Source: VRUE01 sp963774405 (GTDB lineage: Bacteria; Actinomycetota; Thermoleophilia; Solirubrobacterales; 70-9). Taken from it: a stretch of 64,000 nucleotides of DNA. Where the stretch lies: positions 744,001-808,000 of the forward strand of contig CAVZEV010000005.1 in NCBI GenBank assembly GCA_963774405.1, written 5' to 3'. The first letter of the stretch is position 1, and each line of letters begins with the position of its first letter. The translations under genes were made by a program, and so were the position numbers. Below the pieces are notes generated by a model. The model was not told where the DNA came from. It saw only the letters and a program-made list of their open reading frames with translations, and searched no databases. Shown here piece by piece: positions 43,781 to 51,456 of this stretch.

Positions 43781-44554
43781 ATGTCGATTCGATTGGAGCG
43801 GGACGGGGGGCTGGCGGTGGCCACGCTCGACAGCCCGCCGCTGAATCTCTTCGATCGCGAGATGTTCGAGGCGTTGCAGGAGACGATCGCCGCCGTGGAG
43901 GCTGATCCGCCGCGGGCGTTGCTGTTTCGTGCCGAGGGCCGCGCCGTCTCGGGCGGTGTCAACGTCGCCGAGTTCGATGGGCTGACACCGGAGCGGGCCA
44001 GCGTGCTCTGGGACGAGCTGATCGGCGCGGTCGAGCGGGTGGAAGCGTTGCCGCTCCCCGTCGTCTTCGCCGCCCACGCGCTGACTCTGACCGCGGCCTT
44101 CGAGCTGGCCCTGGGCTGCGACCTGATCCTCGCCGCGCGCTCGGCCAAGTTCGGCCTGGTCGAGAAAGTGGTCGGGCTGACGCCCTCGATGGGCGGCACG
44201 CAGCGGCTCGCCGAGCGGGCAGGCAGCGGCCGGGCGCGCGAGTTCGTGATGACCGGCGAGCTCTTCGGTGCCGAGCAGCTCGAGGGCTGGGGCGTCGTCA
44301 ACCGCGTCTACGAGGACGAGGGCTTCGACGCGAAGGCGCGCGCCTTCGCCGCCGAGCTGGCTGCCGGCCCGACCAAGGCGCACGCGATGACGAAGCTCGT
44401 CCTGCGCCGCTTCCGCGAGGGCGGCATCCCGGCCGCCGACGAGGCGATCCGCACCGAGGCCGGCGAGCTCTTCGCCAGCGAGGACCTGCAGCGCGCGGTC
44501 AAGACCTTCCTTGAGCACGGCGGGCCGGGCCATGCGACCTTCGAGGGCCGCTGA
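43781..44554 (+). CDS. Enoyl-CoA hydratase/isomerase family protein
   Basis: A 257-residue crotonase-fold protein. The oxyanion-hole regions are LFRAEGRAVSGGVNVAEFDG and CDLILAARSAKFGLVEKVVG, followed by GLTPSMGGTQRLAERAG. The second usual catalytic Glu is not clearly visible, so hydratase, isomerase or hydrolase cannot be told apart. It starts 22 bases after pyruvate kinase and may be co-transcribed. A 47-nt palindrome starts 2 bases after its stop. Confidence 0.88.
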   Translation: MSIRLERDGGLAVATLDSPPLNLFDREMFEALQETIAAVEADPPRALLFRAEGRAVSGGVNVAEFDGLTPERASVLWDELIGAVERVEALPLPVVFAAHALTLTAAFELALGCDLILAARSAKFGLVEKVVGLTPSMGGTQRLAERAGSGRAREFVMTGELFGAEQLEGWGVVNRVYEDEGFDAKARAFAAELAAGPTKAHAMTKLVLRRFREGGIPAADEAIRTEAGELFASEDLQRAVKTFLEHGGPGHATFEGR

Positions 44555-44556
44555 GC

Positions 44557-44603
44557 TTCCGGTGCGCTTTATGTGGTCCATGGCGGTATAAGGCGCACCG
44601 GAA
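44557..44603. repeat. 47-nt palindrome (TTCCGGTGCGC family), copy A
   Basis: Arms TTCCGGTGCGC (44557-44567) and GCGCACCGGAA (44593-44603) are perfect complements, with TTTAT/ATAAG just inside. The same arms and length occur at 60007-60053. Both copies, read in the direction of the downstream gene, share CGCTTTAT, a central CATGG and ACCGGAACGG, and stand shortly upstream of a start codon (thioesterase 18 bases, ltrA 25 bases). Confidence 0.85.
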
Positions 44604-44621
44604 CGGGATAGGGTTCCGCCG

Positions 44622-45092
44622 ATGGTCGATTACGACGCAATCGCGCAGGGGATGAGCCAGGCCGTGCCGTTCGCCCGGTTCCTGGGCATCGAGGTGACGA
44701 AGGTCGCGCCGGGCGAGGCGGTTGCCCTGCTGCCTGAGCGCCCTGAGCTGACAAACCACGTCGGCTCCCAGCACGCCGGCGCCCTCTTCACCGCCGCCGA
44801 GACGGCATCGGGCGCCGCCTTCGTTGGCGCCTTTGCCGAGCGCATGGGCGACGTCACCCCGCTCGCCCGCAGCGCCGAGATCTCCTACGAAAAGATCGCC
44901 AACGGCCCGATCGAGGCCAGGGCGACCCTGGGCGTCCCGGCCGACGAGGCCCTGGCCACCCTCGACGCCGACGGCAAGGTCGTCTTCCCCTGTCAGATCG
45001 AGCTGACCGACGCCGAGGGCCGGCGAGTAGCCACCGCCACGGTCGAGTGGCACGTGCGATTGAACAGGCCCGGCGAGTCCCGAGCCGCCTAA
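44622..45092 (+). CDS. Hotdog-fold thioesterase-like protein (DUF4442/PaaI type)
   Basis: A 156-residue single-hotdog protein: FARFLGIEVTKVAPGEAVA, then LTNHVGSQHAGALFTAAETA, where the N-H and the following G-x-Q-H-A-G correspond to the thioesterase active-site loop and hotdog helix. Ends with a strand-rich half (TATVEWHVRLNR). Acyl-CoA thioesterase activity is likely but the acyl group is unknown. A 47-nt palindrome lies just upstream and may control it. Confidence 0.8.
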   Translation: MVDYDAIAQGMSQAVPFARFLGIEVTKVAPGEAVALLPERPELTNHVGSQHAGALFTAAETASGAAFVGAFAERMGDVTPLARSAEISYEKIANGPIEARATLGVPADEALATLDADGKVVFPCQIELTDAEGRRVATATVEWHVRLNRPGESRAA

Positions 45093-45144
45093 CCACCGCC
45101 CCAAATCCCTAGAATCGCCCCTCCGGGCCAACCCGGCCCATCCC

Positions 45145-45218
45145 GCGCCAGTAGCTCAGTTGGATAGAGCGTCGGTCTACGAAACCGAAGGTCACAGGTT
45201 CGAATCCTGTCTGGCGCG
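45145..45218 (+). tRNA. tRNA-Arg (anticodon ACG)
   Basis: A 74-nt tRNA. Acceptor GCGCCAG pairs with CTGGCGC; anticodon stem TCGGT/ACCGA with loop CTACGAA, anticodon ACG; T-arm ACAGGTTCGAATCCTGT. CCA is not encoded. Its 3' half is the left attachment site of the integrative element that follows. Confidence 0.96.
45173..45211. repeat. attL core (within tRNA-Arg)
   Basis: 39 bases from the anticodon stem to the T-arm of tRNA-Arg, identical to 49520-49558. The tRNA stays intact on this side. Between the tRNA and the first gene, GTCACATC occurs at 45338 and 45349, an 11-base spacing that fits arm-type integrase sites. Confidence 0.9.
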
Positions 45219-45381
45219 TTCCTCGCTGTTCCTCGGAAGGCCGTGCATTTCCCGGTGTAGAGCCGATCGCGACGGTTGCCCTCGAATCGACGTTCCGCGC
45301 GCCTCCTCTGCGTTCCGGGCGGTTCTGGGATGCCTGTGTCACATCCTGGTCACATCGGCGGGCGACGAATAGGGTCAGCGC

Positions 45382-45594
45382 ATGGCTGACGACGCCAAAG
45401 CCAAAGCGCGCAAGGCAATTCGCAAAGCGCAGTCCGATTTCGAGCGATCGCAGGAGCAGCACGAGAAAGTCCGCGAGGCGCGCCGCAAGAGCTTCGAGCA
45501 GGCCCAGGCGGCCGGTCTGTCGACGCGCGAAATAGCTGAGGAGACGGGCCTGCACTTCACGCGAGTCGCGAGGATCATCCAGACGAAGCCATGA
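45382..45594 (+). CDS. Small HTH protein of the tRNA-Arg element
   Basis: A 70-residue protein: an N-terminal Lys/Glu/Gln-rich helix (AKARKAIRKAQSDFERSQEQ) followed by a C-terminal helix-turn-helix (GLSTREIAEETGLHFTRVAR). Probably a DNA-binding regulator of the element. The inverted repeat three bases after its stop (45598-45625) may be a binding site, controlling the next gene. The ATG at 45382 has no strong ribosome site. Confidence 0.6.
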   Translation: MADDAKAKARKAIRKAQSDFERSQEQHEKVREARRKSFEQAQAAGLSTREIAEETGLHFTRVARIIQTKP

Positions 45595-45597
45595 GGT

Positions 45598-45625
45598 GTT
45601 GCTAGGTAGCAACGACCTTGCTACC
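45598..45625. promoter_or_regulatory. Overlapping GTTGCT/TTGCTACC palindromes, possible operator
   Basis: GTTGCT-AGGT-AGCAAC (45598-45613) overlaps GGTAGCAA-CGACC-TTGCTACC (45605-45625), both perfect. They sit between the small HTH gene and the hairpin-led gene at 45703. The shared TTGCTA half-sites, three in 28 bases, suggest cooperative binding of a small repressor. Confidence 0.5.
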
Positions 45626-45649
45626 ATCGGCTCGTCCCGAACAAAAAGT

Positions 45650-45678
45650 GCCCCCGCGCTGGTGGAACAGCCGGGGGC
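45650..45678 (+). promoter_or_regulatory. Conserved-looking leader hairpin before the 45703 gene
   Basis: GCCCCCG (45650-45656), one bulged C, GCTG, loop GTGGAA, CAGC, CGGGGGC (45672-45678). The ribosome site AGGAGGT follows within ten bases of the stem. From memory, similar GC-rich hairpins in front of small genes are frequent in actinophages and actinobacterial integrative elements. Confidence 0.55.
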
Positions 45679-45702
45679 GTGGCACAGGAGGTACTAGCTC
45701 CC

Positions 45703-45987
45703 ATGCACGACGAAGATATCCGGCGGCGCGCTCTGACGACCGCCCAAGAGGACGAGATCATCCAGCGCTCGGTCCTCACTGAAGTCCTGGTCCTGCACCC
45801 GGCCCAGCTGACGATCTTGGAGCTTGCCTTGCGGGTTGAGACCGACCGGCAAAGCTGCGAACAGGATGCGATTGAGCGCGCGGTCCGAGAACTGGCGCGC
45901 GACGGATTGATCCTCTGCGATTGCCGGCGGCTCAGCCCGAGCCGGGCGGCTGTGCGCTTCGACGAGCTGCTCGGGGGTGTCTCTTAG
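45703..45987 (+). CDS. Small unknown protein of the tRNA-Arg element
   Basis: A 94-residue protein. Predicted helices (EDEIIQRSVLTEVLVLHPAQ) are followed by a winged-helix-like part (LTILELALRVETDRQSCEQD, DAIERAVRELARDGLILCDC). It could be a small regulator. I chose the ATG at 45703, ten bases after AGGAGGT; a GTG at 45679 would lie before the ribosome site. The leader hairpin suggests regulated expression. Confidence 0.55.
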   Translation: MHDEDIRRRALTTAQEDEIIQRSVLTEVLVLHPAQLTILELALRVETDRQSCEQDAIERAVRELARDGLILCDCRRLSPSRAAVRFDELLGGVS

Positions 45988-46503
45988 GCCCGCCCGAGGG
46001 GAGGGCCTTTAGCGGCGTCTCGGGGCCCGGGGCGCAGGCCACAGGGAGGTTGCGGAGCTTCGATGGCTCCGCTTCCTGCCCCGGCCTCCGAGAAGCCGCT
46101 GATGCGCGCCCAGATGGCACCAGCCCATGACGACGATCTCAGTCAGCCATGGAGACCGAGAGACCCAGAGCAGATCAGCGAGCAGGAGCCAGACCCGACG
46201 TCATGGACAGCATCAGTACAGACAGCCACGAGGCGCCCATCGGCAGGCTCCAGACGCTCTCCAGCTACCAGCCATCTACAGCCCGACACATTATGAACCC
46301 CAGACAAGAGGTTCCATTTCGTGCCTGACGGCGCCGGTCCCGCCGACTCGCCTCATTTGACCTTCGGTCGGCCTCCCCACCGCCGATTTTGGCGCGGCTG
46401 CGCCGCGCGTTCGGCGGGTGTGGAGGCCGACCCGCGGGGTGGTCTGCGAGGAGCGCAGGGGAATCTCCCGGGGCGTTTCGGCTTCTGCCTCGACATATAT
46501 GGC
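45988..46503. other. Structured non-coding stretch before xis
   Basis: No convincing gene in either strand. Two palindromic blocks stand out: GCGGAGC/GCTCCGC around 46049-46069, within longer GC-rich partial complements, and a large hairpin at 46366-46432. In that hairpin, GGTCGGCCTCC...CACCGCC pairs with GGCGGGTG...GGAGGCCGACC around an inner GCGCGGC/GCCGCGC stem. These may be integrase/excisionase binding sites, an attenuator, or a transfer origin. Confidence 0.45.
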
Positions 46504-46701
46504 ATGGAGCGGAACACGGCACCCGCAGGAGCCTTCTTCACCGAGCGCACCCTCGCCGCCTACCTGGCGGTCTCAGACCGCACGATCCGCAACTGGATCA
46601 GGCGCGGAGAGCTTCCCTCCTACAAGCTCGGAGCGGCGAGGCGGATCGACCCCGCAGACGTCGAGGACTTCCTCGCCCGGCGAAGGGACGGAGCGCTGTG
46701 A
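46504..46701 (+). CDS. xis: Excisionase-like MerR-type HTH protein
   Basis: A 65-residue protein with the helix-turn-helix typical of excisionase/helix_turn_helix_17: FFTERTLAAYLAVSDRTIRN, then WIRRGELPSYKLGAARRIDP and ADVEDFLARR. It overlaps the integrase GTG by three bases (stop 46699-46701), so both are co-translated. By analogy it directs excision of the element or regulates int. The ATG at 46504 starts the domain; the upstream frame is non-coding. Confidence 0.8.
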   Translation: MERNTAPAGAFFTERTLAAYLAVSDRTIRNWIRRGELPSYKLGAARRIDPADVEDFLARRRDGAL

Positions 46702-47789
46702 GACGCGAGTCCCCGGTCCGCCGCCGCAATCCCTCCGGGCAGGTCGTGTGGCTTGCCCGCTACACCGGCAGGGACGGCAAGCGCCGCGTCGCCAAGCCCA
46801 CATGGAACCGAGGCAAGGGAACGTTTCGCAGGAAGGGCGAAGCCCAGCGGGCGATAGACGAGGCATACGGCCTCACAGACCGCCCCGACACCGTCGGCGA
46901 GTACTTCGCCGGCTGGACGACCAATCACCCCCGCTCAGAACGCACCAACGAGACCAACGAGCACCGCATCAGCCGCGTCCTCGAGATCGAGGTGGAGGGC
47001 ATCCCGCTCGAGCAATGGCCGCTGCGCGAGTTGCGCCGGAGGCACGTCTTGGTCCTGGTCGACCACATGCTGCGAGTCCAAGGCAGAGCGACAACGGGAG
47101 TCGTCGGCATCCTCCGCTCGCTCTCGGCAATGGCCGAGGACGCGATCACCGACGAAGTAGCCGACCTCAATCCCTTCAAGGGAGTGCGGATCAGGACCAA
47201 CGACCCCAGAGCAAAGAAGAAGCCTCGCCCGATCCGCGTCTTCAGCTTCGAGCAGATGCACGCCTTCGCCAAGGCCGCCGATCGCTACGAGGCGATGGTC
47301 CGCGTCTCCACCGATACCGGCATGAGGCTGGGGGAGGTGCTGCCGCTAAAACGCAAGGACTTCGACGGCGAGACGCTCAAGGTTCACCGCACCGCCCATG
47401 AGGGCACGATCCTCGACGGCACCAAGACCGACCACGGCGAGCACGACGCGGGGAGGACCGTCCCGGTCCCGGCGACCCTCGCCTGGATGATCGAAGCCCA
47501 GATCAACCTCAACGGCGAGGACTGCGAACTGCTCTTCACGACCCCAACCGGCCGCATGTGGCGCGAGCGCAACTTCTACCGCGACCTATGGCACCCGACC
47601 CAGAAAGCCTCCGGCCTAGACATCCGCCCACACGAGTGCCGCCACTCCTACGTCACCCACCTCCGCGCCGCCGGCATCAACGACGCCGACCTGGCCGAGA
47701 TCGCCGGCCACCGCGTCGAGACGATGCTGGCGCGGTACACGCACGCGGTGGGGGCGAGCTTTGATGCGGTTCGTTCGGCAATCGCGTAG
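46698..47789 (+). CDS. int: Tyrosine site-specific integrase
   Basis: A 363-residue protein. The N-terminal arm-binding region begins GQVVWLARYTGRDGKRRVAK, then a SAM-like core-binding domain. The catalytic domain has the first Arg in VSTDTGMRLGEVLPLKRKDF, HxxR in HECRHSYVTHLRAAG, His in AEIAGHRVETM and the nucleophile Tyr in LARYTHAVG. All catalytic residues are present, so the element may still move. The GTG at 46698 overlaps the xis stop. The 143-base gap after it holds no gene. Confidence 0.92.
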   Translation: MRRESPVRRRNPSGQVVWLARYTGRDGKRRVAKPTWNRGKGTFRRKGEAQRAIDEAYGLTDRPDTVGEYFAGWTTNHPRSERTNETNEHRISRVLEIEVEGIPLEQWPLRELRRRHVLVLVDHMLRVQGRATTGVVGILRSLSAMAEDAITDEVADLNPFKGVRIRTNDPRAKKKPRPIRVFSFEQMHAFAKAADRYEAMVRVSTDTGMRLGEVLPLKRKDFDGETLKVHRTAHEGTILDGTKTDHGEHDAGRTVPVPATLAWMIEAQINLNGEDCELLFTTPTGRMWRERNFYRDLWHPTQKASGLDIRPHECRHSYVTHLRAAGINDADLAEIAGHRVETMLARYTHAVGASFDAVRSAIA

Positions 47790-47932
47790 AGACGTAGCCT
47801 CGATTCGTCCTGTCCGCGGTGGGCAAAAAGGGCGATCCGACCGAAGAACTCGATTCGTATTTTGAATGTGTCCGGCGGATCGTATAGGATCGCGTTCGAT
47901 CCGAACAAAAATCTCGTCCAGAAAGAACAAAA

Positions 47933-48535
47933 ATGGCGACACCAGACATTGCAAGTGGCAACGCGAAGGGACTGCTGGCATTCCTTGACTTCATGATCGA
48001 CAAGGGCTACGCCTCTGCCGGATCAGTCAATCCTTGGAAATCGGCCGCAAAACAGGTCTTTTCGACTGTGGAGGGCGACGATTTCGAGGGATTGGATGTC
48101 CGGAACTTCGACATTGACGAGTACGTCGAGCGCTTTCAGAACCGCTCTATAGGCAAGTACTCCGCCGAGAGCCTGAGGGCCTATAGGCAACGCTTTAGGA
48201 AGGCAGTCGAGGCGTATAGGGCGTATCTCGCAGACCCCAACTGGCGTCCGGCCCCCGCACGAGCCCCTCGTCCGAAGAATTTGAATGGCGATACAGCTAA
48301 ACGAGGAGGGCGAGGCAAACGCGATGCCCAAGCGAGCTCGGAGGAGCCCCCCGCTTTGTCGCCTCCATCGCCTTCGGCAACGCTCATCGCTTATCCGTTT
48401 CCGCTCAGGAGCGGCCAGATGGCGCAACTCCACCTGCCCAGTCAGGGTCTCGACCGTGAGGACGCTGATCGACTCACGCACTTCCTTCGGGCATTGGTCT
48501 TCGATCAGCCGGCCCAGCTTGAATGCTGGCGATGA
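47933..48535 (+). CDS. Integrase N-terminal (SAM-like) domain protein, cargo partner 1
   Basis: A 200-residue protein. The N-terminal part (about 5-105) looks like the core-binding domain of tyrosine recombinases: GLLAFLDFMIDKGYASAGSV, then FDIDEYVERFQNRSIGKYSA, ESLRAYRQRFRKAVEAYRAY. There is no catalytic domain. A low-complexity Lys/Gly/Ser/Pro linker follows, then a short beta/alpha end (AYPFPLRSGQMAQLHLPSQG) that resembles a small partner-binding or sensor segment. Its stop is 15 bases before the NYN gene, so the two form an operon. I do not know a named system with this pair. Confidence 0.5.
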   Translation: MATPDIASGNAKGLLAFLDFMIDKGYASAGSVNPWKSAAKQVFSTVEGDDFEGLDVRNFDIDEYVERFQNRSIGKYSAESLRAYRQRFRKAVEAYRAYLADPNWRPAPARAPRPKNLNGDTAKRGGRGKRDAQASSEEPPALSPPSPSATLIAYPFPLRSGQMAQLHLPSQGLDREDADRLTHFLRALVFDQPAQLECWR

Positions 48536-48550
48536 CCCCGAGGAGGAGTG

Positions 48551-49282
48551 ATGCGCGTCGGGGTTTATGTCGATGGCTTCAACCTCTATTACGGAGGCCG
48601 TGAGCTTTGTGGTCGCGGGACTCCGGGCTGGCGATGGCTAGATATACGGGGTCTCAGCGAAGACTTGGCGAACAGCGCAGAAGCATGGGTGGAACCGCGA
48701 ATCGAGCGAGTCGTCTATTGCACCGCCCGAATCGACGGGGCAGAAAACGCGTCGGGACACGCTGAGCAAGATGTCTACCTCAAGGCGCTTCTCGCAGAAG
48801 GGACCGCCGACCTCATCGAGTACGGGCACTACGTGTCTCGCGTCAAGAAGGCACCGCTCGCTACCGCAGATCGAAAGGGTAGGCCTGTCATCGCCCGCTC
48901 TGGCTGGCCGGTCATGATCCAAGATAAGAATGACGCACCTGTTCCGGATGCCAAGTTCATGGTCAGCTACGCCTATCGGGAGGAGAAGGGTTCTGATGTC
49001 AACGTGGCTTCCCATCTCCTGCTCGATGTCTTGCAAGGGGATGTCGAGGCCGCGATTGTCATCTCGAATGACAGCGACCTCCGCCTGCCAATTCAAACGG
49101 CCCGAGGGCGGATTCCAGTTGGCACTGTCAATCCCTCTCGTTCTTGGCTTGCTGGCGATCTCAGGGGGCAAGCCACCGAAGGCGTCGGAGGGCATTGGTG
49201 GCGCCAACTAACGGCCGCTGATTTCCGCGAAAATCAGCTTCCCGATCCGTGTGGGCGCTACACGAAGCCCCCTCCGTGGTAG
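48551..49282 (+). CDS. NYN-domain (PIN-like) nuclease, cargo partner 2
   Basis: A 243-residue LabA/NYN-family protein. Metal-binding positions: VGVYVDGFNLYYGG at the start (Asp and Asn), KGSDVNVASHLLLDVL near residue 150 (Asp) and AAIVISNDSDLRLPI near 175 (Asp). The remaining parts are typical of NYN (VVYCTARIDG, GTVNPSRSW). All catalytic positions look intact, so RNase activity is likely. It is the last gene before the terminator and attR. Role in defence inferred from location. Confidence 0.75.
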   Translation: MRVGVYVDGFNLYYGGRELCGRGTPGWRWLDIRGLSEDLANSAEAWVEPRIERVVYCTARIDGAENASGHAEQDVYLKALLAEGTADLIEYGHYVSRVKKAPLATADRKGRPVIARSGWPVMIQDKNDAPVPDAKFMVSYAYREEKGSDVNVASHLLLDVLQGDVEAAIVISNDSDLRLPIQTARGRIPVGTVNPSRSWLAGDLRGQATEGVGGHWWRQLTAADFRENQLPDPCGRYTKPPPW

Positions 49283-49383
49283 CGGGCGGGCAAACGGGAG
49301 TCATCCGGGGCCCGGTAGCCTTTGACCCGATTCCGGTCGACCTGGAAATTACGAGGATTTCTCGTATACTGGAGACCTAGACC

Positions 49384-49414
49384 ACCCGGCCCCTCGTGGG
49401 CCGGGTTTTTCTTT
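49384..49414 (+). terminator. Strong intrinsic terminator of the element cargo
   Basis: ACCCGGCCC (49384-49392), loop CTCGT, GGGCCGGGT (49398-49406), then TTTTCTTTT. A 9-bp perfect stem with a real U-tract, the strongest intrinsic terminator in the window. It lies about 100 bases after the NYN stop. Confidence 0.92.
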
Positions 49415-49519
49415 TCTCTAGCGTCGCGTCGCTTGACCTCCGGCTGAATCGACCGGAACTGTCAGGTCACAGATTCGCCACGTAGAGCCCGCAAACGGCT
49501 TTGCAATGCGGTCTCCGGC

Positions 49520-49558
49520 CGGTCTACGAAACCGAAGGTCACAGGTTCGAATCCTGTC
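49520..49558. repeat. attR core (partial tRNA-Arg copy)
   Basis: A 39-base exact copy of the tRNA-Arg 3' half. It lacks the D-arm and acceptor 5' strand, so it is not a tRNA. The next bases (AGGCGCGTTC) differ by one from the tRNA flank. It marks the right end of the element. Confidence 0.9.
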
Positions 49559-49688
49559 AGGCGCGTTCGCTGGATCCCGCTTGGGGAGTCGGGCGTTGCT
49601 GTGCCTGAGTCAAGGAAGCGGCGGCGGGTGTCGAAGCACCCGTGTTGGCGGCGGAGCGGGCATAGGGATTGAGCGGGATGGGGGGATC

Positions 49689-51086
49689 GTGCGGACGCGG
49701 CGCACGGCGGCGGTTACGCGCATTGGCATCGGCGCGCTTGGGATCGGGATGGTCGTGGTGCAGCCGTCGCTGGTTGCCCATCCAGGGCTGACGGCGGCCG
49801 GGTTCGGCTCGATCCTGCTCACCTCGCTGGTCCAGCTCGCGGCGCCGCGGCTGGGGCTGCTGCGCGCGGAGGAGGTGCTCGCCACGAGCGCGGCGATTCT
49901 CATCGTCGGCTTCGGCGACCAGCGGGTCACCGTCCTCAGCCTGCTCTGGCTCGTCGCCCTCGCCACCGGCGTGATGGCGCGCGGCGGGCGGGTCGGCGGC
50001 CTCGGTCGGGCGCTGGTGCTGGCGGCCCTGGCGATGCCCATCGCCCTCGATGGCTTCCGGCTGAGCGCCGCCTACGCCGCCTTCTGCTTCGCGGTGATCG
50101 GTTTGCAGCTCGTCAGCGGCAGGCTGACGCTGGAGCTGAACCGGCTCCTGCGCCAGGCGCGCCTCGACGCCGAGAACGCCGAAACACTGCTGCTCGCCGG
50201 CGACATCGCCGCTCGCGTCGCCCACTCCGCCGGGCTCGACGCCCCGATCGCTCGGGCGCGTCACCGGGGCCGGCGGAGCCGATGAGCGCGGAAGAGCGCG
50301 CGGACGCGGCGGGCGCTGGACGCGCTGATCGCCGGCGACGGGATGGCGATCGCCGTGCAGCCGATCGTCGAGCTCGGCAGCCGCCGCGTGCACGCCTACG
50401 AGGCGCTTGCCCGCTTCGGCCGGCGCCGCGCCGACCGCAGCCCCGCCGGCTGGTTCGCCCTCGCCGACGAGTTAGGCGAACGGGTGGCGCTCGAGCGCGC
50501 CTGTCTCGGCGCCGCGCTCGAGCTGTTCCCCGGTCGACCCGCCGGAACGCTGCTCTCGGTCAACCTCTCCGTCTCCGGCCTCGGCGACGAGACCACGCAG
50601 GAGCTGCTCGCGGCGGCTGCGGCAGAGCACCCGGCCGGGCTCGACGGCCTGATCGTCGAGATCACCGAGGAGGCTCTGGTCGCCGAGGGCGGAGAGGCCG
50701 ACGAGGCGATCGCCGCCCTGCGCGGCCACGGCGTGTGCATTGCCGTCGACGACATCGGCGCCGGCTACTCGGGCTTGCGCCAGATCACCGCCGTGGTCCC
50801 GGACTACCTCAAGCTCGATCGCTCGCTCTGCGCGGGCATCCACCTCGATGCCGACCGCGCGGCGCTGGTCAGCGCCCTCTCCGGCTACGCCGAGAAGGTT
50901 GGCAGCCTGCTGGTTGCCGAGGGAATCGAGCAGCGAGCCGAGCTCGACTGCCTTGCCGCGCTTGGCGTGCCGCTGGTCCAGGGCTTCCACCTCGCCCGGC
51001 CCGGCAGGCCGTGGCCGCTGGTCGAGGACGCGGCCCCTGCGCTCGTCGCCGCCCCGGGGGTGGCGCGCTCGCCGCTGGCCGTCTAG
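49689..51086 (+). CDS. Membrane EAL-domain c-di-GMP phosphodiesterase, one frameshift
   Basis: The N-terminal part (49689 to about 50270) has several hydrophobic helices (LLWLVALATGVMA, ALVLAALAMPIAL, YAAFCFAVIGLQLV) then a short coiled coil. The C-terminal EAL domain (about 50310-51050, another frame) has YEALARF, LLSVNLSVSGL, LIVEITEEALV, CIAVDDIGAGYSGL, YLKLDRSL and VAEGIEQ, all catalytic positions present. One indel between about 50255 and 50285 joins the frames; an alternative is a separate protein from the ATG at 50343. It would degrade c-di-GMP. No receptor domain other than the membrane part is visible. Confidence 0.75.
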
Positions 51087-51096
51087 GCTGGCCGTG

Positions 51097-51363
51097 ATGC
51101 CAGTCAAGCTCCATCGCTGCTCGGTCATGTGGGCCAAGATCGAGTCCCATCCCTGCTGGAAGGTGCAGAAGGCGCTCGAGGAGCAGGGGATCGAGTACGA
51201 GGTCGTCAAGGGTCCGCTGCGGCCCGGCAAGCGCGACGAGCTCGAGCGGCTCTCTGGACAGCGCAAGTACCCGGTGGTCGAGTTCGAGGACGGCCGTGCC
51301 TACCGCGAGGAATCGAAGGACATGGCGACGCGGATCCGGGCCGGGAAGCTCTTCGACGCTTAG
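51097..51363 (+). CDS. Glutaredoxin/GST-N-like thioredoxin-fold protein
   Basis: An 88-residue protein: KLHRCSVMWAKIESHPCWKV at the start, then EYEVVKGPLRPGKRDELERL, QRKYPVVEFEDGRAYRE (cis-Pro region). The cysteines are spaced far apart (HRC...HPCWK), not CPYC, so redox chemistry may be unusual or the protein may act like a GST N-terminal domain. It starts 10 bases after the EAL stop, so likely co-transcribed. Confidence 0.75.
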   Translation: MPVKLHRCSVMWAKIESHPCWKVQKALEEQGIEYEVVKGPLRPGKRDELERLSGQRKYPVVEFEDGRAYREESKDMATRIRAGKLFDA

Positions 51364-51456
51364 CCAATGTCCCGGCTCAGGTTCCAGGTCTCGGTCTCGC
51401 TCGACGGCTTCGTCGCCGGGCCCAATCCGAGTGAGGAGCACCTGACCGGCCCCCGT

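Larger units (their letters stand above)
45173..49568 (+). mobile_element. 4.35-kb integrative element in tRNA-Arg(ACG)
   Basis: A 39-nt direct repeat flanks the element: 45173-45211 inside the intact tRNA and 49520-49558 at the far end. The match resumes after one or two bases (GGCGCGTTC). Between them are a small HTH protein, a hairpin-led small gene, an excisionase, a tyrosine integrase, a two-gene cargo (integrase-N-like protein and NYN nuclease) and a strong terminator. There is no relaxase, replication or transfer gene, so it is a minimal integrative element, perhaps mobilised by others. The cargo makes up about a third. Confidence 0.88.
49283..49688. other. Gap with operator-like palindrome, terminator and attR
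   Basis: No gene seen. TACGAG-GATTT-CTCGTA (49350-49366) overlaps a good -10-like TATACT (49365-49370). A strong terminator follows at 49384-49414. The right attachment copy lies at 49520-49558, and ordinary chromosome resumes after 49568. 49415-49519 shows nothing else I can name. Confidence 0.55.

Noticed and set aside
46063..46360. Overlapping small ORFs of about 77 codons in the gap before xis
   Set aside because: No ribosome site, no domain-like sequence, and the region is filled with palindromes; treated as non-coding.
49520..49558. Second tRNA-Arg
   Set aside because: Only the 3' half is present; it is the attR copy, with no D-arm or matching acceptor strand.
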